From Galliscardovia ingluviei (GTDB taxonomy: Bacteria > Actinomycetota > Actinomycetes > Actinomycetales > Bifidobacteriaceae), in the NCBI RefSeq assembly GCF_014635685.1, contig NZ_BMDH01000001.1, positions 62,001 to 126,000 on the forward strand: 64,000 nt of DNA, written 5' to 3'. The notes below the pieces were generated by a model. That model made no database searches, was not told the DNA's origin, and saw nothing but the letters and a program-made list of their open reading frames with translations. The translations under genes were made by a program, and so were the position numbers. Below, piece after piece: positions 19,340 to 30,731 of this stretch (within the stretch, counting starts at the first letter, position 1; each line of letters starts with the position of its first letter).

Positions 19340-20122
19340 ATGAATACTCAGCAAATACCAGCAGTTGCAATGCATCAAGTGCATAAGGCCTTTGGTTCAT
19401 TGCATGTCTTAAAAGGCGTTGATTTAACGGTAATGCCAGGTAGCGTAACAGTTATTTTAGGTCCTTCTGGATCAGGTAAATCTACACTATTGCGCTTAAT
19501 TAATCAGTTGGAAACTTTGACTGGCGGTAGTTTAGAGGTCAATGGTGAACTTATGGGATACCGCAAAGTGATACATCAAGGGCGTCAAGTGTTGCAGACG
19601 CTGGATGATAAAGCTATTGCCCGTCAGCGTGCGCAGTTAGGTATGGTGTTCCAGCGCTTTAACCTGTTTCCTCATATGACGGCTCTTGAGAATGTGATGG
19701 AAGCTCCAGTGCATGTAGCGCATATTCCTAAAGCACAGGCTAAACAAGAGGCTATTGAGCAGTTAACTCGAGTAGGTTTGGCTGACAGACTGGATCATTA
19801 TCCTGTAGAGCTTTCGGGTGGTCAGCAGCAGCGTGTGGCTATTGCGCGTGCTCTTGCTATGCACCCTAAGATTATGCTGTTTGATGAGCCGACTTCTGCA
19901 CTCGATCCTGAGCTTGTCGGGGAAGTGCTTGCTGTTATGAAGCAGCTGGCTCGTGAGGGCATGACTATGGTTATTGTTACTCATGAAATCGGGTTTGCTC
20001 GTGAAGTAGCAGACCAAGTAGTGTTTATGGCTGACGGTGTGGTGGTAGAGCGTGGTTCTGCCGATATTATTGATCATCCAACCCAGCCGCGTTTCCAAGA
20101 GTTTTTGCAGCATGTACTCTAG
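19340..20122 (+). CDS. Amino-acid ABC transporter ATP-binding protein (GlnQ type)
   Basis: A 260-residue ABC ATPase: Walker [11 protein letters not shown]-loop [13 protein letters not shown], signature [15 protein letters not shown], Walker [15 protein letters not shown] and switch [14 protein letters not shown]. The MFQ/HMT region is typical of the polar amino-acid (GlnQ/HisP) branch. A 12-residue insertion around [17 protein letters not shown] before the Q-loop is shared by many actinobacterial members. It energises the upstream permease. Confidence 0.94.
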   Translation: MNTQQIPAVAMHQVHKAFGSLHVLKGVDLTVMPGSVTVILGPSGSGKSTLLRLINQLETLTGGSLEVNGELMGYRKVIHQGRQVLQTLDDKAIARQRAQLGMVFQRFNLFPHMTALENVMEAPVHVAHIPKAQAKQEAIEQLTRVGLADRLDHYPVELSGGQQQRVAIARALAMHPKIMLFDEPTSALDPELVGEVLAVMKQLAREGMTMVIVTHEIGFAREVADQVVFMADGVVVERGSADIIDHPTQPRFQEFLQHVL

Positions 20123-20237
20123 CTGGTAAGGTCAGTAGCAATAGTATTAGCAGTAGTTATGTAGCGATAGTTGCAAGTGTAGCTGTAATAGGTGTAGTAG
20201 GCCTTGTATCTTCCTTATAGCTGTAGCTATGGTGTGA

Positions 20238-20261
20238 ATATGCGCTTCGCGTAGCGCATAT
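20238..20261 (+). promoter_or_regulatory. Hairpin in the glmS upstream region
   Basis: The inverted repeat ATATGCGC/GCGCATAT has an 8-base loop and ends 29 bases before the glmS start. No T-run follows. It may sit in the glmS leader. The 168-base gap before glmS also holds many degenerate GTAG repeats. Confidence 0.4.
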
Positions 20262-20290
20262 CGCTACACTTTGTAATACACTAGGGTGTT

Positions 20291-22183
20291 ATGTGTGGAA
20301 TTGTAGGATATGCTGGCTCTGTACACACAGCATGTGGGAAACCTTTGGAAGTGTGTTTACAGGGCTTAGGGCGTCTTGAATATCGAGGATATGATTCTGC
20401 AGGAGTTGCGCTCAGCGCTCCTGGTATGAATCAAGTAGCTGTGCGAAAAAAAGCAGGTCGCTTATCAAATTTAGTTGGTGATATTGAGCAACACCCTATG
20501 CCACAGGCTACGGTTGCTATTGGTCATACCCGTTGGGCAACGAATGGCGTGCCAAGCGATAGCAATGCGCATCCGCATACTTCAGCCGATGGGAAAGTGG
20601 CTATTATTCACAATGGCATTATTGAAAATGCTTCCCAACTGCGCCTTGATTTGCAAGCTGAAGGCTACCATTTTTCATCGAGTACGGATACTGAGGTAGC
20701 TGCCAAGCTTTTGGGTAAGATTGTTGATGCGATTATTGAGCAAGATGGTAAGCCTGACTTATCTAAAGCTGTGCGCCGTCTTGCTCGTATGCTCACGGGC
20801 GCGTTTACTATCTTGGCAACTGATTGCCGCCAGCCTGATATTATTGTCGGCGCTCGCCATGATTCTCCACTAGTTGTTGGTTTGGGCGATGGCGAGAACT
20901 TCCTCGGTTCTGATGTGGCTGCATTCGTGGCATATACCAAGCGAGCTTTAGAAATTGGGCAAGATCAAGTAGTGTGCGTAAGCGCTACTAATGTGGAAGT
21001 TACTGATTTTGACGGCAATGTTATTCATGACTGCCCAACATTTGAGGTTAATTGGGATGCCTCTGCTGCCGAAAAGGGTGGATGGGATTCCTTTATGGAT
21101 AAGGAAATCCATGAAGATCCATCTGCTGTACAACGCACATTGCTTGGCCGCTTAGATGAGCAGGGCGAGTTGAATCTTGATGAAGTGCGTATTGATGAGC
21201 ATGATATTAAAGCTATTGACAAGATTGTGGTTATTGCTTGCGGTACGGCGGCTTATGCAGGCATGGTTGCTAAGTATGCGATTGAACATTGGGTGCGTAT
21301 TCCAGTAGAAGTGGAATTGGCACATGAATTTAGGTATCGTGATCCAATTTTGACACCACGCACACTGGTAGTGGCGATTTCACAATCTGGTGAAACTATG
21401 GATACGTTAATGGCATTGCGTCACGCCCGTGAGCAAGGTTCACGTGTATTAGCTATTTGCAATACGCAGGGTGCGAGTATTCCACGAGAATCTGATGCAG
21501 TGCTGTACACCCATGCAGGTCCTGAGGTTGCTGTGGCATCCACAAAGGCTTTTGTGGCGCAGATTACTGCCGCATATGTGCTGGGGCTTTTCTTGGCGCA
21601 GGTTAAGGGTGCCATGTTTAAGGATGAGATTCACCAGATGTTGCAGTCATTGCAGTCTATGCCGCAGAAAATTCAGTGGATTTTAGATACACAAACACAA
21701 ACAGTCCAGCGTGCGGCGGCACAGATGGTGGATGCAAAGTCATTCTTATTCCTAGGGCGCCATGTCGGCTATCCTGTGGCAATGGAAGGCGCACTCAAGC
21801 TGAAAGAAATTGCGTACACCTTTACTGAAGGTTTTGCAGCGGGTGAGCTTAAACATGGACCTATTGCTTTAGTAGATGAGGGTGAGCCAGTGGTCTTCAT
21901 TGTGCCTCCTGAGCGGGGACGCAATATTTTGCATGCCAAAGTGATCTCTGGTATTGAAGAAGTTAAGGCTCGTGGCGCTTCTATTATTGCTGTGGCAGAA
22001 GAAGGCGATAAGGATGTGGAACGCTACGCGGATATTGTATTCTGGCGTCCACAATGCCATACGTTGCTTTCTCCTTTAGTAGATGTTGTTCCTTTGCAGC
22101 TTTTTGCTATGTATATGGCACAAAGCAAGGGGTACGATGTTGATAAGCCGCGCAATTTAGCAAAGTCAGTTACTGTAGAGTAG
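20291..22183 (+). CDS. glmS: Glutamine--fructose-6-phosphate aminotransferase (isomerizing)
   Basis: A 630-residue enzyme making glucosamine-6-phosphate, the first step to UDP-GlcNAc for cell wall. The N-terminal glutaminase domain starts MCGIVGYAG with Cys2 as nucleophile, with GRLEYRGYDSAG and GHTRWATNG motifs. Two SIS sugar-isomerase domains follow (VIACGTAAYAGMVAKYAIE, ISQSGETMDTLMALRHARE, FLGRHVGYPVAMEGALKLKE). It ends in DKPRNLAKSVTVE, the conserved C-terminal loop. Full length for the family. A glmS ribozyme is not evident in the short leader. Confidence 0.96.
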   Translation: MCGIVGYAGSVHTACGKPLEVCLQGLGRLEYRGYDSAGVALSAPGMNQVAVRKKAGRLSNLVGDIEQHPMPQATVAIGHTRWATNGVPSDSNAHPHTSADGKVAIIHNGIIENASQLRLDLQAEGYHFSSSTDTEVAAKLLGKIVDAIIEQDGKPDLSKAVRRLARMLTGAFTILATDCRQPDIIVGARHDSPLVVGLGDGENFLGSDVAAFVAYTKRALEIGQDQVVCVSATNVEVTDFDGNVIHDCPTFEVNWDASAAEKGGWDSFMDKEIHEDPSAVQRTLLGRLDEQGELNLDEVRIDEHDIKAIDKIVVIACGTAAYAGMVAKYAIEHWVRIPVEVELAHEFRYRDPILTPRTLVVAISQSGETMDTLMALRHAREQGSRVLAICNTQGASIPRESDAVLYTHAGPEVAVASTKAFVAQITAAYVLGLFLAQVKGAMFKDEIHQMLQSLQSMPQKIQWILDTQTQTVQRAAAQMVDAKSFLFLGRHVGYPVAMEGALKLKEIAYTFTEGFAAGELKHGPIALVDEGEPVVFIVPPERGRNILHAKVISGIEEVKARGASIIAVAEEGDKDVERYADIVFWRPQCHTLLSPLVDVVPLQLFAMYMAQSKGYDVDKPRNLAKSVTVE

Positions 22184-22231
22184 CTGGTGATACAAGTAGT
22201 AGCATTACGAGTAATACATAATTACTAGGTT

Positions 22232-23002
22232 ATGAGTGTCTTAATGCGTTCGTCACATCGGTGGGTTCGTCAAGAGCCAACTATTCCGTTTACCGGAACA
22301 ATACTGTATGTTGATGAACGCATTATTGTTATTGATAAACCGCATTTTTTGCCAACTACGCCGCGTGGTATGTGGTATCGATCGACAGCGCTTATGCGTT
22401 TGCGTCATGCATTTGATGAGCCGCACATTACCCCAGCGCATCGTCTTGACCGTGACACCGCTGGTATTGTGTTGTTTGTGCGTGATCCGCAATATCGTGG
22501 CGCTTATCAGTTGATGTTTGAACATCGCCAAGTGCACAAAACTTATGATTGTTTAGCGCCAATGAAGCCGATATGCAGACCGCAGCATGGTGTTGTGCGC
22601 AGTCTTGAAGCGCCAGAAGTATTTCCACTAGAGCGTATGTCTCGTATTGAAAAATATCGTGGAGTATTGCAAGCTCAAGAGGTTGCAGGAGTATGTAATG
22701 CGCGAACGCTGATTGATTTGCCAGACGCTGCGCCGTTATGTGTACGTGATATGGCAGGGGTAGTGTGGCGTAAGTATGTGCTGACCCCTTATACCGGCAA
22801 AACGCACCAATTACGTGTACATATGAATGCGCTAGGTTTGCCAATTGCAGGCGATGTGCTCTATCCTCAGGTGGTGCAGCGTTCTGTGGATGATTTTTCA
22901 CATCCTTTGCAGCTAGTAGCGCGTACTCTTAGATTTACTGATCCTGTTGATGGTACTGCACGCCAATTTACGTCAACTATTCCTCTGGGTTGGTACGCAT
23001 AA
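22232..23002 (+). CDS. RluA-family RNA pseudouridine synthase
   Basis: A 256-residue pseudouridine synthase. The catalytic Asp is Asp73 in the family motif AHRLDRDTAGIVLF. Other RluA blocks are ILYVDERIIVIDKPHFLPTTP near the start and YTGKTHQLRVHMNALGLPIAGD near the end. No S4 domain is present, so it is a short form; target positions in rRNA or tRNA cannot be inferred. It lies 48 bases after glmS and has no strong RBS. Confidence 0.9.
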   Translation: MSVLMRSSHRWVRQEPTIPFTGTILYVDERIIVIDKPHFLPTTPRGMWYRSTALMRLRHAFDEPHITPAHRLDRDTAGIVLFVRDPQYRGAYQLMFEHRQVHKTYDCLAPMKPICRPQHGVVRSLEAPEVFPLERMSRIEKYRGVLQAQEVAGVCNARTLIDLPDAAPLCVRDMAGVVWRKYVLTPYTGKTHQLRVHMNALGLPIAGDVLYPQVVQRSVDDFSHPLQLVARTLRFTDPVDGTARQFTSTIPLGWYA

Positions 23003-23020
23003 GTATAAGCATAAGTGATA
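22999..23020 (+). repeat. Short TAAGNN tandem repeats at the pseudouridine synthase stop
   Basis: Beginning at the stop codon, the six-base units TAAGTA, TAAGCA and TAAGTG follow each other directly. Confidence 0.6.
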
Positions 23021-23119
23021 GGTGTGCGTGAGTCCGCGTACTCATATCGCTCATACGCTTTTGCTCGTATCCCTCATGTATGTATCGCTCATACACGTAT
23101 CTCTTATATAGTTATATAT

Positions 23120-24127
23120 TTATATTGACTGTACAGAACCTCGGATTATCAATGTTCCTTGAATTGTGTTATGCGTAATTGGTCGGTTTGGGTGTTCTAT
23201 AGCATCAATTGTTGTTTCTACAGCTGCTTTGCCAACTTGTCCAAAATGCAATCGCATAGTCGTAAGATCAAGCCGCGGAACAGTATCTTGCAAAGAATCA
23301 TCCACACCGATAACGCTAATATCTTCTGGTACCCGCTTGCCAGCAGCGCGTAAGCCTTGTATTACGCCATATGCCATATTGTCGTTGGCTGCATACACGG
23401 CAGTGCAATCAGGAGTTGCAGCTAAGCGCAATCCTGCATCATAGCCACTTTCTGCAGTCCAATTTCCCCGAATAATTGGAGGAATAGGGAGATGCTTGCG
23501 CTCCATTGCTGCAGTATAGCCTTGCTCTCGGTAGGTATTAGCAACTGAATCAGCAGGCCCGGATACATAATGAATATGGCGATGCCCATTCTTGAAAAAG
23601 TACTCCATAATAGTTGATGAAATATGTGCTTGGTCAGAGTCAACTGTTGCATACTTGTCTGATGGCTCTGTAGTGATTACAGTAATTGCCATATCTTGAG
23701 GCGGTGTAAATGTATGATAATCAGACACTAGGTGTTCCAAAATTACGATAGCTCCATCAACTGGCATGGTTTTTACTCGCTCAAGTGCTTGAGCCAGTGT
23801 TGGCTTCTCATTCCAATCCAGCATCACCAGTGTGATAACGTATCCTAATTCAGCGGCAACGGTTGTAATACCTTGTAAAGTACGTAAGTTCCCAGTAGCA
23901 CCAATATCAAACAGAATAACAGCGATAGCGTTGAATTTGCCACGTTTGAGCGCGCGCGCTGCAAAATTTGGTCGGTAGCCTAGTTCTTCCATAGCGGTGA
24001 GCACTTTGGCTTTGGTTTCTGGGCGTACTGCATCAGAACCATTGGATACGCGGGAGACAGTTTGCGATGATACTCCTGCTGCTTTGGCGACGTCGGCCAT
24101 GGATACGATACGGGGTGTTGTACTCAT
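23120..24127 (-). CDS. LacI-family transcriptional repressor
   Basis: A 335-residue regulator. The N-terminal helix-turn-helix reads SMADVAKAAGVSSQTVSRVS, followed by the hinge-helix region and a periplasmic-binding-protein-like effector domain (AVILFDIGATGNLRTLQGIT, VYAANDNMAYGVIQGLRAAG, VIGVDDSLQDTVPRLDLTTM). I chose the ATG at 24127, which follows GAGGACCTGAA and gives the standard N-terminus; the frame is open for 31 more codons. It is divergent from the GH42 operon and is the natural candidate to control it, sensing a galactoside. Confidence 0.93.
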   Translation of the reverse strand: MSTTPRIVSMADVAKAAGVSSQTVSRVSNGSDAVRPETKAKVLTAMEELGYRPNFAARALKRGKFNAIAVILFDIGATGNLRTLQGITTVAAELGYVITLVMLDWNEKPTLAQALERVKTMPVDGAIVILEHLVSDYHTFTPPQDMAITVITTEPSDKYATVDSDQAHISSTIMEYFFKNGHRHIHYVSGPADSVANTYREQGYTAAMERKHLPIPPIIRGNWTAESGYDAGLRLAATPDCTAVYAANDNMAYGVIQGLRAAGKRVPEDISVIGVDDSLQDTVPRLDLTTMRLHFGQVGKAAVETTIDAIEHPNRPITHNTIQGTLIIRGSVQSI

Positions 24128-24260
24128 TTCAGGTCCTCTTTTGAGTGTGCAGCAGGCTTCAATAGCATAGCTACTATGCTTATGCTTTGCTTTACTGTTT
24201 CCAGTATGTCGTATGACCACAGTCTACAACAGTTTTCGTTCATAGTATGGATTACACGCC

Positions 24261-24274
24261 TGTTTGCGATGCCA
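24261..24274. promoter_or_regulatory. Possible LacI half-operator in the lacI-type gene upstream region
   Basis: TGTTTGCGATGCCA matches the left half of the palindrome TGTTTNCGNAAACA found at the two promoters of the neighbouring sugar genes. It could allow autoregulation. Weak, as only one half is conserved. Confidence 0.3.
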
Positions 24275-24403
24275 TTATTGAAAAATCAATAGTTTTTATT
24301 GATATTTGAATGGCGACACGCCGCTATTAAAATACAAATAAAACGAAAAGTGGCGAAAAATAACCAATAATCCATCAAAGATTGTGCACAAATGTTCGTC
24401 TAC

Positions 24404-24444
24404 TTGCACAAAATGTTGTAAGCACTATAATGGTTGCGTAAACA
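24404..24444 (+). promoter_or_regulatory. Promoter and LacI operator of the GH42 operon
   Basis: A -35 element TTGCAC (24404-24409) and a -10 TATAAT (24426-24431) are 16 bases apart. The element TGGTTGCGTAAACA (24431-24444) begins on the last base of the -10 box and matches TGTTTNCGNAAACA with one mismatch, so a bound repressor would block the start site. The rest of the 387-base gap 24128-24514 shows no other gene. Confidence 0.65.
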
Positions 24445-24514
24445 TTTTTGAGCAGCGTAGCTCAAATAAGCGAGTTGCGCGCTAGGAACCCACACTCAAG
24501 GAAGAGGTGTTGAG

Positions 24515-25426
24515 ATGGGTGTTTCAACACATACTGCTCGCCAGGGCATACAACAACGTCATCGCGCTGACTGGCGCGGATGGAAATTCATGTGGCCATT
24601 CGCACTGGTATTCGTCTTCGTATTCATTGTTCCAATTGTCTACGCCATTTATATTAGCTTCTTCCAAAAACGCATGATTGGTGGCACTGTTTTTGCAGGT
24701 TTAGCTAATTATCAACGTCTCTTTGCTGACCCTAATTTCTGGGGATCAGTTGGCAGGGTAGCGCTCTTCACTATCGTACAGGTTCCTATTATGCTGGCGC
24801 TGTCTGCACTGATGGCATTAGCACTTGACTCCATGAAACTGCATGGCACCAAGTTCTTCCGCATTGTCACTTTCTTGCCATACGCCGTTCCAGCAGTAGT
24901 TTCTACGTTGATTTGGGGCTTCATGTATGGCGCCCGCTATGGTTTAGTAGCTTCTATTAACAGCACCTTTGGTCTTAATCTTGATGTGATGGCACCTAAT
25001 GTATTGCTTGCATCTATCGGCAATATTGTGACTTGGGAATTTGTCGGCTACAACATGCTGATTTTCTACAGCGCATTATCCACTATTCCACATTCTCTTT
25101 ATGAAGCTGCTGCTATTGATGGTGCAACAGAATGGCAGATTGTGCGTCGTATTAAGATGCCAGAATTGCGAGGCAGTCTCGCGGTAACCGTGATCTTCTC
25201 TATTATCGGCTCTTTCCAGCTGTTCAACGAACCAAGCGTTATGAAGTCCATGGTTCCAGGCAATGCTATTTCTACGTACTACACTCCAAATCTCTACGCC
25301 TACAACTTGAGCTTCGTAGGTAACCAGGCGAACTATGCGGCTGCGCTCGCTATTGTTATGGCAGTAATCACTATGGCTATTGCGTATGCAGTGCAGCTGC
25401 GCAGTATGCGTGAACAAATGAAGTAA
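24515..25426 (+). CDS. Sugar ABC transporter permease, MalF type
   Basis: A 303-residue permease with about six membrane segments; the EAA loop is YEAAAIDGATEWQIVRRIKM. First gene of the beta-galactoside operon. GAAGAGG precedes the ATG. Downstream come the second permease, the GH42 enzyme and, under a separate promoter, the binding protein. As for the first importer, no ATPase is encoded nearby. Confidence 0.93.
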   Translation: MGVSTHTARQGIQQRHRADWRGWKFMWPFALVFVFVFIVPIVYAIYISFFQKRMIGGTVFAGLANYQRLFADPNFWGSVGRVALFTIVQVPIMLALSALMALALDSMKLHGTKFFRIVTFLPYAVPAVVSTLIWGFMYGARYGLVASINSTFGLNLDVMAPNVLLASIGNIVTWEFVGYNMLIFYSALSTIPHSLYEAAAIDGATEWQIVRRIKMPELRGSLAVTVIFSIIGSFQLFNEPSVMKSMVPGNAISTYYTPNLYAYNLSFVGNQANYAAALAIVMAVITMAIAYAVQLRSMREQMK

Positions 25427-25521
25427 TTCGAGTTGGTATCACTACATACATATCGCTATATACACAACGTAATTAAGGCTTGAAAGGATATGAAGCATCG
25501 ACTTCATCGGGGGTGAGTGTG

Positions 25522-28661
<3,140 letters not shown>

Positions 28662-28782
28662 CAATTTGATAACAGTTTAATACGGCATAAGGTGGGCTCT
28701 TCTGGTTGCGTTGCTCTTAATGCTTTGCAGTATCTAGGAGAGCCAATGCATGCACATAATTGAATAGGTATAACTTAAACGT

Positions 28783-28818
28783 CGTATTTACAAGGGTTTG
28801 AACCATTGAGTAAATACG
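28783..28818. promoter_or_regulatory. Nested inverted repeats between GH42 and binding-protein genes
   Basis: The arms CGTATTTAC (28783-28791) and GTAAATACG (28810-28818) enclose a second palindrome-like core GGTTTGAACC. There is no T-run. It may be a hairpin in read-through RNA or a protein-binding site. Confidence 0.4.
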
Positions 28819-28880
28819 AAAATACGCAAGCAAGGATACTGCATGGTTGATATGAAACCGTGGATGCGAGCAACATTCAT

Positions 28881-28959
28881 TGTTTGCGTAAACACGCTGA
28901 TATGATGCGCTTTTGTTGCATGATAAAGATGTGTATAATACAAAATGTTTACGTTACCA
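28881..28959 (+). promoter_or_regulatory. Promoter and two LacI operator candidates before the binding-protein gene
   Basis: TGTTTGCGTAAACA (28881-28894) is a full palindromic match to TGTTTNCGNAAACA. A -10 TATAAT lies at 28934-28939 with a weak TTTGTT-like -35. A second, imperfect element TGTTTACGTTACCA (28946-28959) sits just behind the -10. Two sites 65 bases apart could loop. The 362-base gap 28662-29023 otherwise has no gene. Confidence 0.6.
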
Positions 28960-29023
28960 TTAAGGTATATGGCTTAATGGAACGCCAAGCATTCGATGAA
29001 TGCTTATGGAAGGAGAACGAACG

Positions 29024-30379
29024 ATGAAGTTCAATACAGTGAAGAAGACCATCGCAATGGTCGGTGCTGTAGCTATGTTGGGCTCACTCGCTGCATGCGG
29101 TGGCTCAGATGCTAAGAGCAGCTCATCTAGCAACTCAGATGAAAAAGTAAACCTGACCGTATGGGCATGGGATTCTACAGTGCCACGTACTGTCGAAGGC
29201 TTTGAAAAGGCCAATCCAAATATCAAGGTCAAGATTGATAACGTTGGTACGAACACCAAGGAATATCAGGCACTTGATAATGCATTGCAGGCAGGTAGCG
29301 GCGCTCCAGATGTTGCTCAGGTAGAGTACTACGCATTGCCACAGTATGCTATTGGCGAGCATTTGCAAGACCTCACCCAGTATGGAGCAGATAAGTTCTC
29401 TGACTTCTTCACTACTGGTACTTGGAACTCAGTCAACGTCCAAGGCGGCGTTTTTGGTCTGCCAATCGATTCAGGCCCAATGGCGTTCTACTACAATAAG
29501 GAAGTCTTCGACAAGGCTGGTGTAGACGCTACCCAGATTAAGACTTGGGATGACTTCTACGAGGCAGCAAAGAAGATTAAGGCTGTTGGCAGCTACATTA
29601 CTTCTGACTCTGGCGATGCTGGTTTCTATGATTCTATGGTATGGGCTTCTGGCGGTCACCCATTCTCCATCGGTAGCGATGGTCAGTCAGTCAAGATTGA
29701 TTTGACAGGTGATGAAGGCGCTAAGAAGTGGAATGAATACTGGCAGAAGATGATTGACGAAGGTCTGATCGACACCAAGACTGTTGGTTGGACTGATGAC
29801 TGGAACCGCGGTCTGAATGATGGTTCTATTGCCGCTCTGCTCACTGGTGCATGGATGCCATACAACCTGCTCTCCGGCGCTCCAGATGCAACGGGTAAGT
29901 GGCGCATTACCCAGATGCCAAGCTGGGATGCTTCCAAGCCAATGAACGCAGAAAGTGGTGGCTCTTCACTCGCAGTTATTAAGACGGATGATGCTGCAAA
30001 GGCAGAAGCTGCATACAAGTTTGTTGAATATGTAGCTCACAACAAGGACGGTATTAAGGTTCGTGTTGATGGCGGCGCATTCCCAGCCGATAAGGAAACT
30101 TTGGCTGATAAGGACTTCCTTGCTATGACCGCTCTGAAGGATAAGGACGGCAAGGACGTTGAATACTTCGGTGGACAGAAGTACAACGAAGAGCTTGCAA
30201 AGGCTGCTGAGAACGTGCTTCCTGGCTACAACTTCCTGCCATACGAAGTATATGCTCGCGGTAAGTATGGTGACTTCGTGACCGCATTTGCTGGCAAGGG
30301 CACCATTGCTGACGGCGTGGCAGCATGGCAAAAGGATTTGGTTGACTACGGCACTCAGCAGGGCTTCAAGGTTAACTAA
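29024..30379 (+). CDS. Sugar-binding lipoprotein of the GH42-linked ABC transporter
   Basis: A 451-residue lipoprotein. The signal peptide ends in a lipobox LAAC, with the modified Cys at about residue 26, followed by a Ser-rich linker. The fold is a group 1 sugar-binding protein (VNLTVWAWDSTVPRTVEGFE, GAPDVAQVEYYALPQY, DSGPMAFYYNKEVFDKAGVD). Codon use is stricter here than in its neighbours (many AAG and GGT/GGC), as expected for a highly expressed binding protein. AAGGAGA precedes the ATG. Its own promoter lets it exceed the permeases. Confidence 0.94.
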   Translation: MKFNTVKKTIAMVGAVAMLGSLAACGGSDAKSSSSSNSDEKVNLTVWAWDSTVPRTVEGFEKANPNIKVKIDNVGTNTKEYQALDNALQAGSGAPDVAQVEYYALPQYAIGEHLQDLTQYGADKFSDFFTTGTWNSVNVQGGVFGLPIDSGPMAFYYNKEVFDKAGVDATQIKTWDDFYEAAKKIKAVGSYITSDSGDAGFYDSMVWASGGHPFSIGSDGQSVKIDLTGDEGAKKWNEYWQKMIDEGLIDTKTVGWTDDWNRGLNDGSIAALLTGAWMPYNLLSGAPDATGKWRITQMPSWDASKPMNAESGGSSLAVIKTDDAAKAEAAYKFVEYVAHNKDGIKVRVDGGAFPADKETLADKDFLAMTALKDKDGKDVEYFGGQKYNEELAKAAENVLPGYNFLPYEVYARGKYGDFVTAFAGKGTIADGVAAWQKDLVDYGTQQGFKVN

Positions 30380-30414
30380 TCTCTATTCATAATCTCTCTC
30401 TTCTCGTTGGGTAT

Positions 30415-30448
30415 AGGTCTAGAGTTCGCAAGGGCTCTAGACCTTTTT
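30415..30448 (+). terminator. Terminator after the binding-protein gene
   Basis: A perfect stem AGGTCTAGAG/CTCTAGACCT with a 10-base loop is followed by TTTTTCG (the first T pairs in the stem). Confidence 0.9.
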
Positions 30449-30643
30449 CGTATGTAATTTGAACGATTCTCAAATAAATAGTCGATGACGTACTATGAGC
30501 TCTAAATAATCATGTAACGGATTCAAGTACTTGCACTGATAAATACAGGATTAATTAACCTAATAGTTTGTTCGGTAATCAGTTTTTCAGAATATGAAGT
30601 GCTTTAGACCTAGCGAATATGATTCAAATAACATATTGATACG

Positions 30644-30649
30644 TATAAT
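30644..30649 (+). promoter_or_regulatory. Probable -10 box of the ABC exporter gene
   Basis: TATAAT stands 83 bases before the chosen exporter start, with only a weak -35 (ATTCAA) 16 bases upstream. The remaining 352-base gap 30380-30731 is AT-rich and shows no gene apart from the terminator. Confidence 0.45.
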
Positions 30650-30731
30650 TCTCTATCTATAAAAAGAGAACACTATGAAAACCTCCCTTAGTGCAAAGAG
30701 TGGGGCTGGTGAAGAGAGAAGGAGATCATTG

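Noticed and set aside
20200-20290. glmS ribozyme in the glmS leader
   Set aside because: The leader is short and the ribozyme core could not be recognised; it is a feature of Firmicutes.
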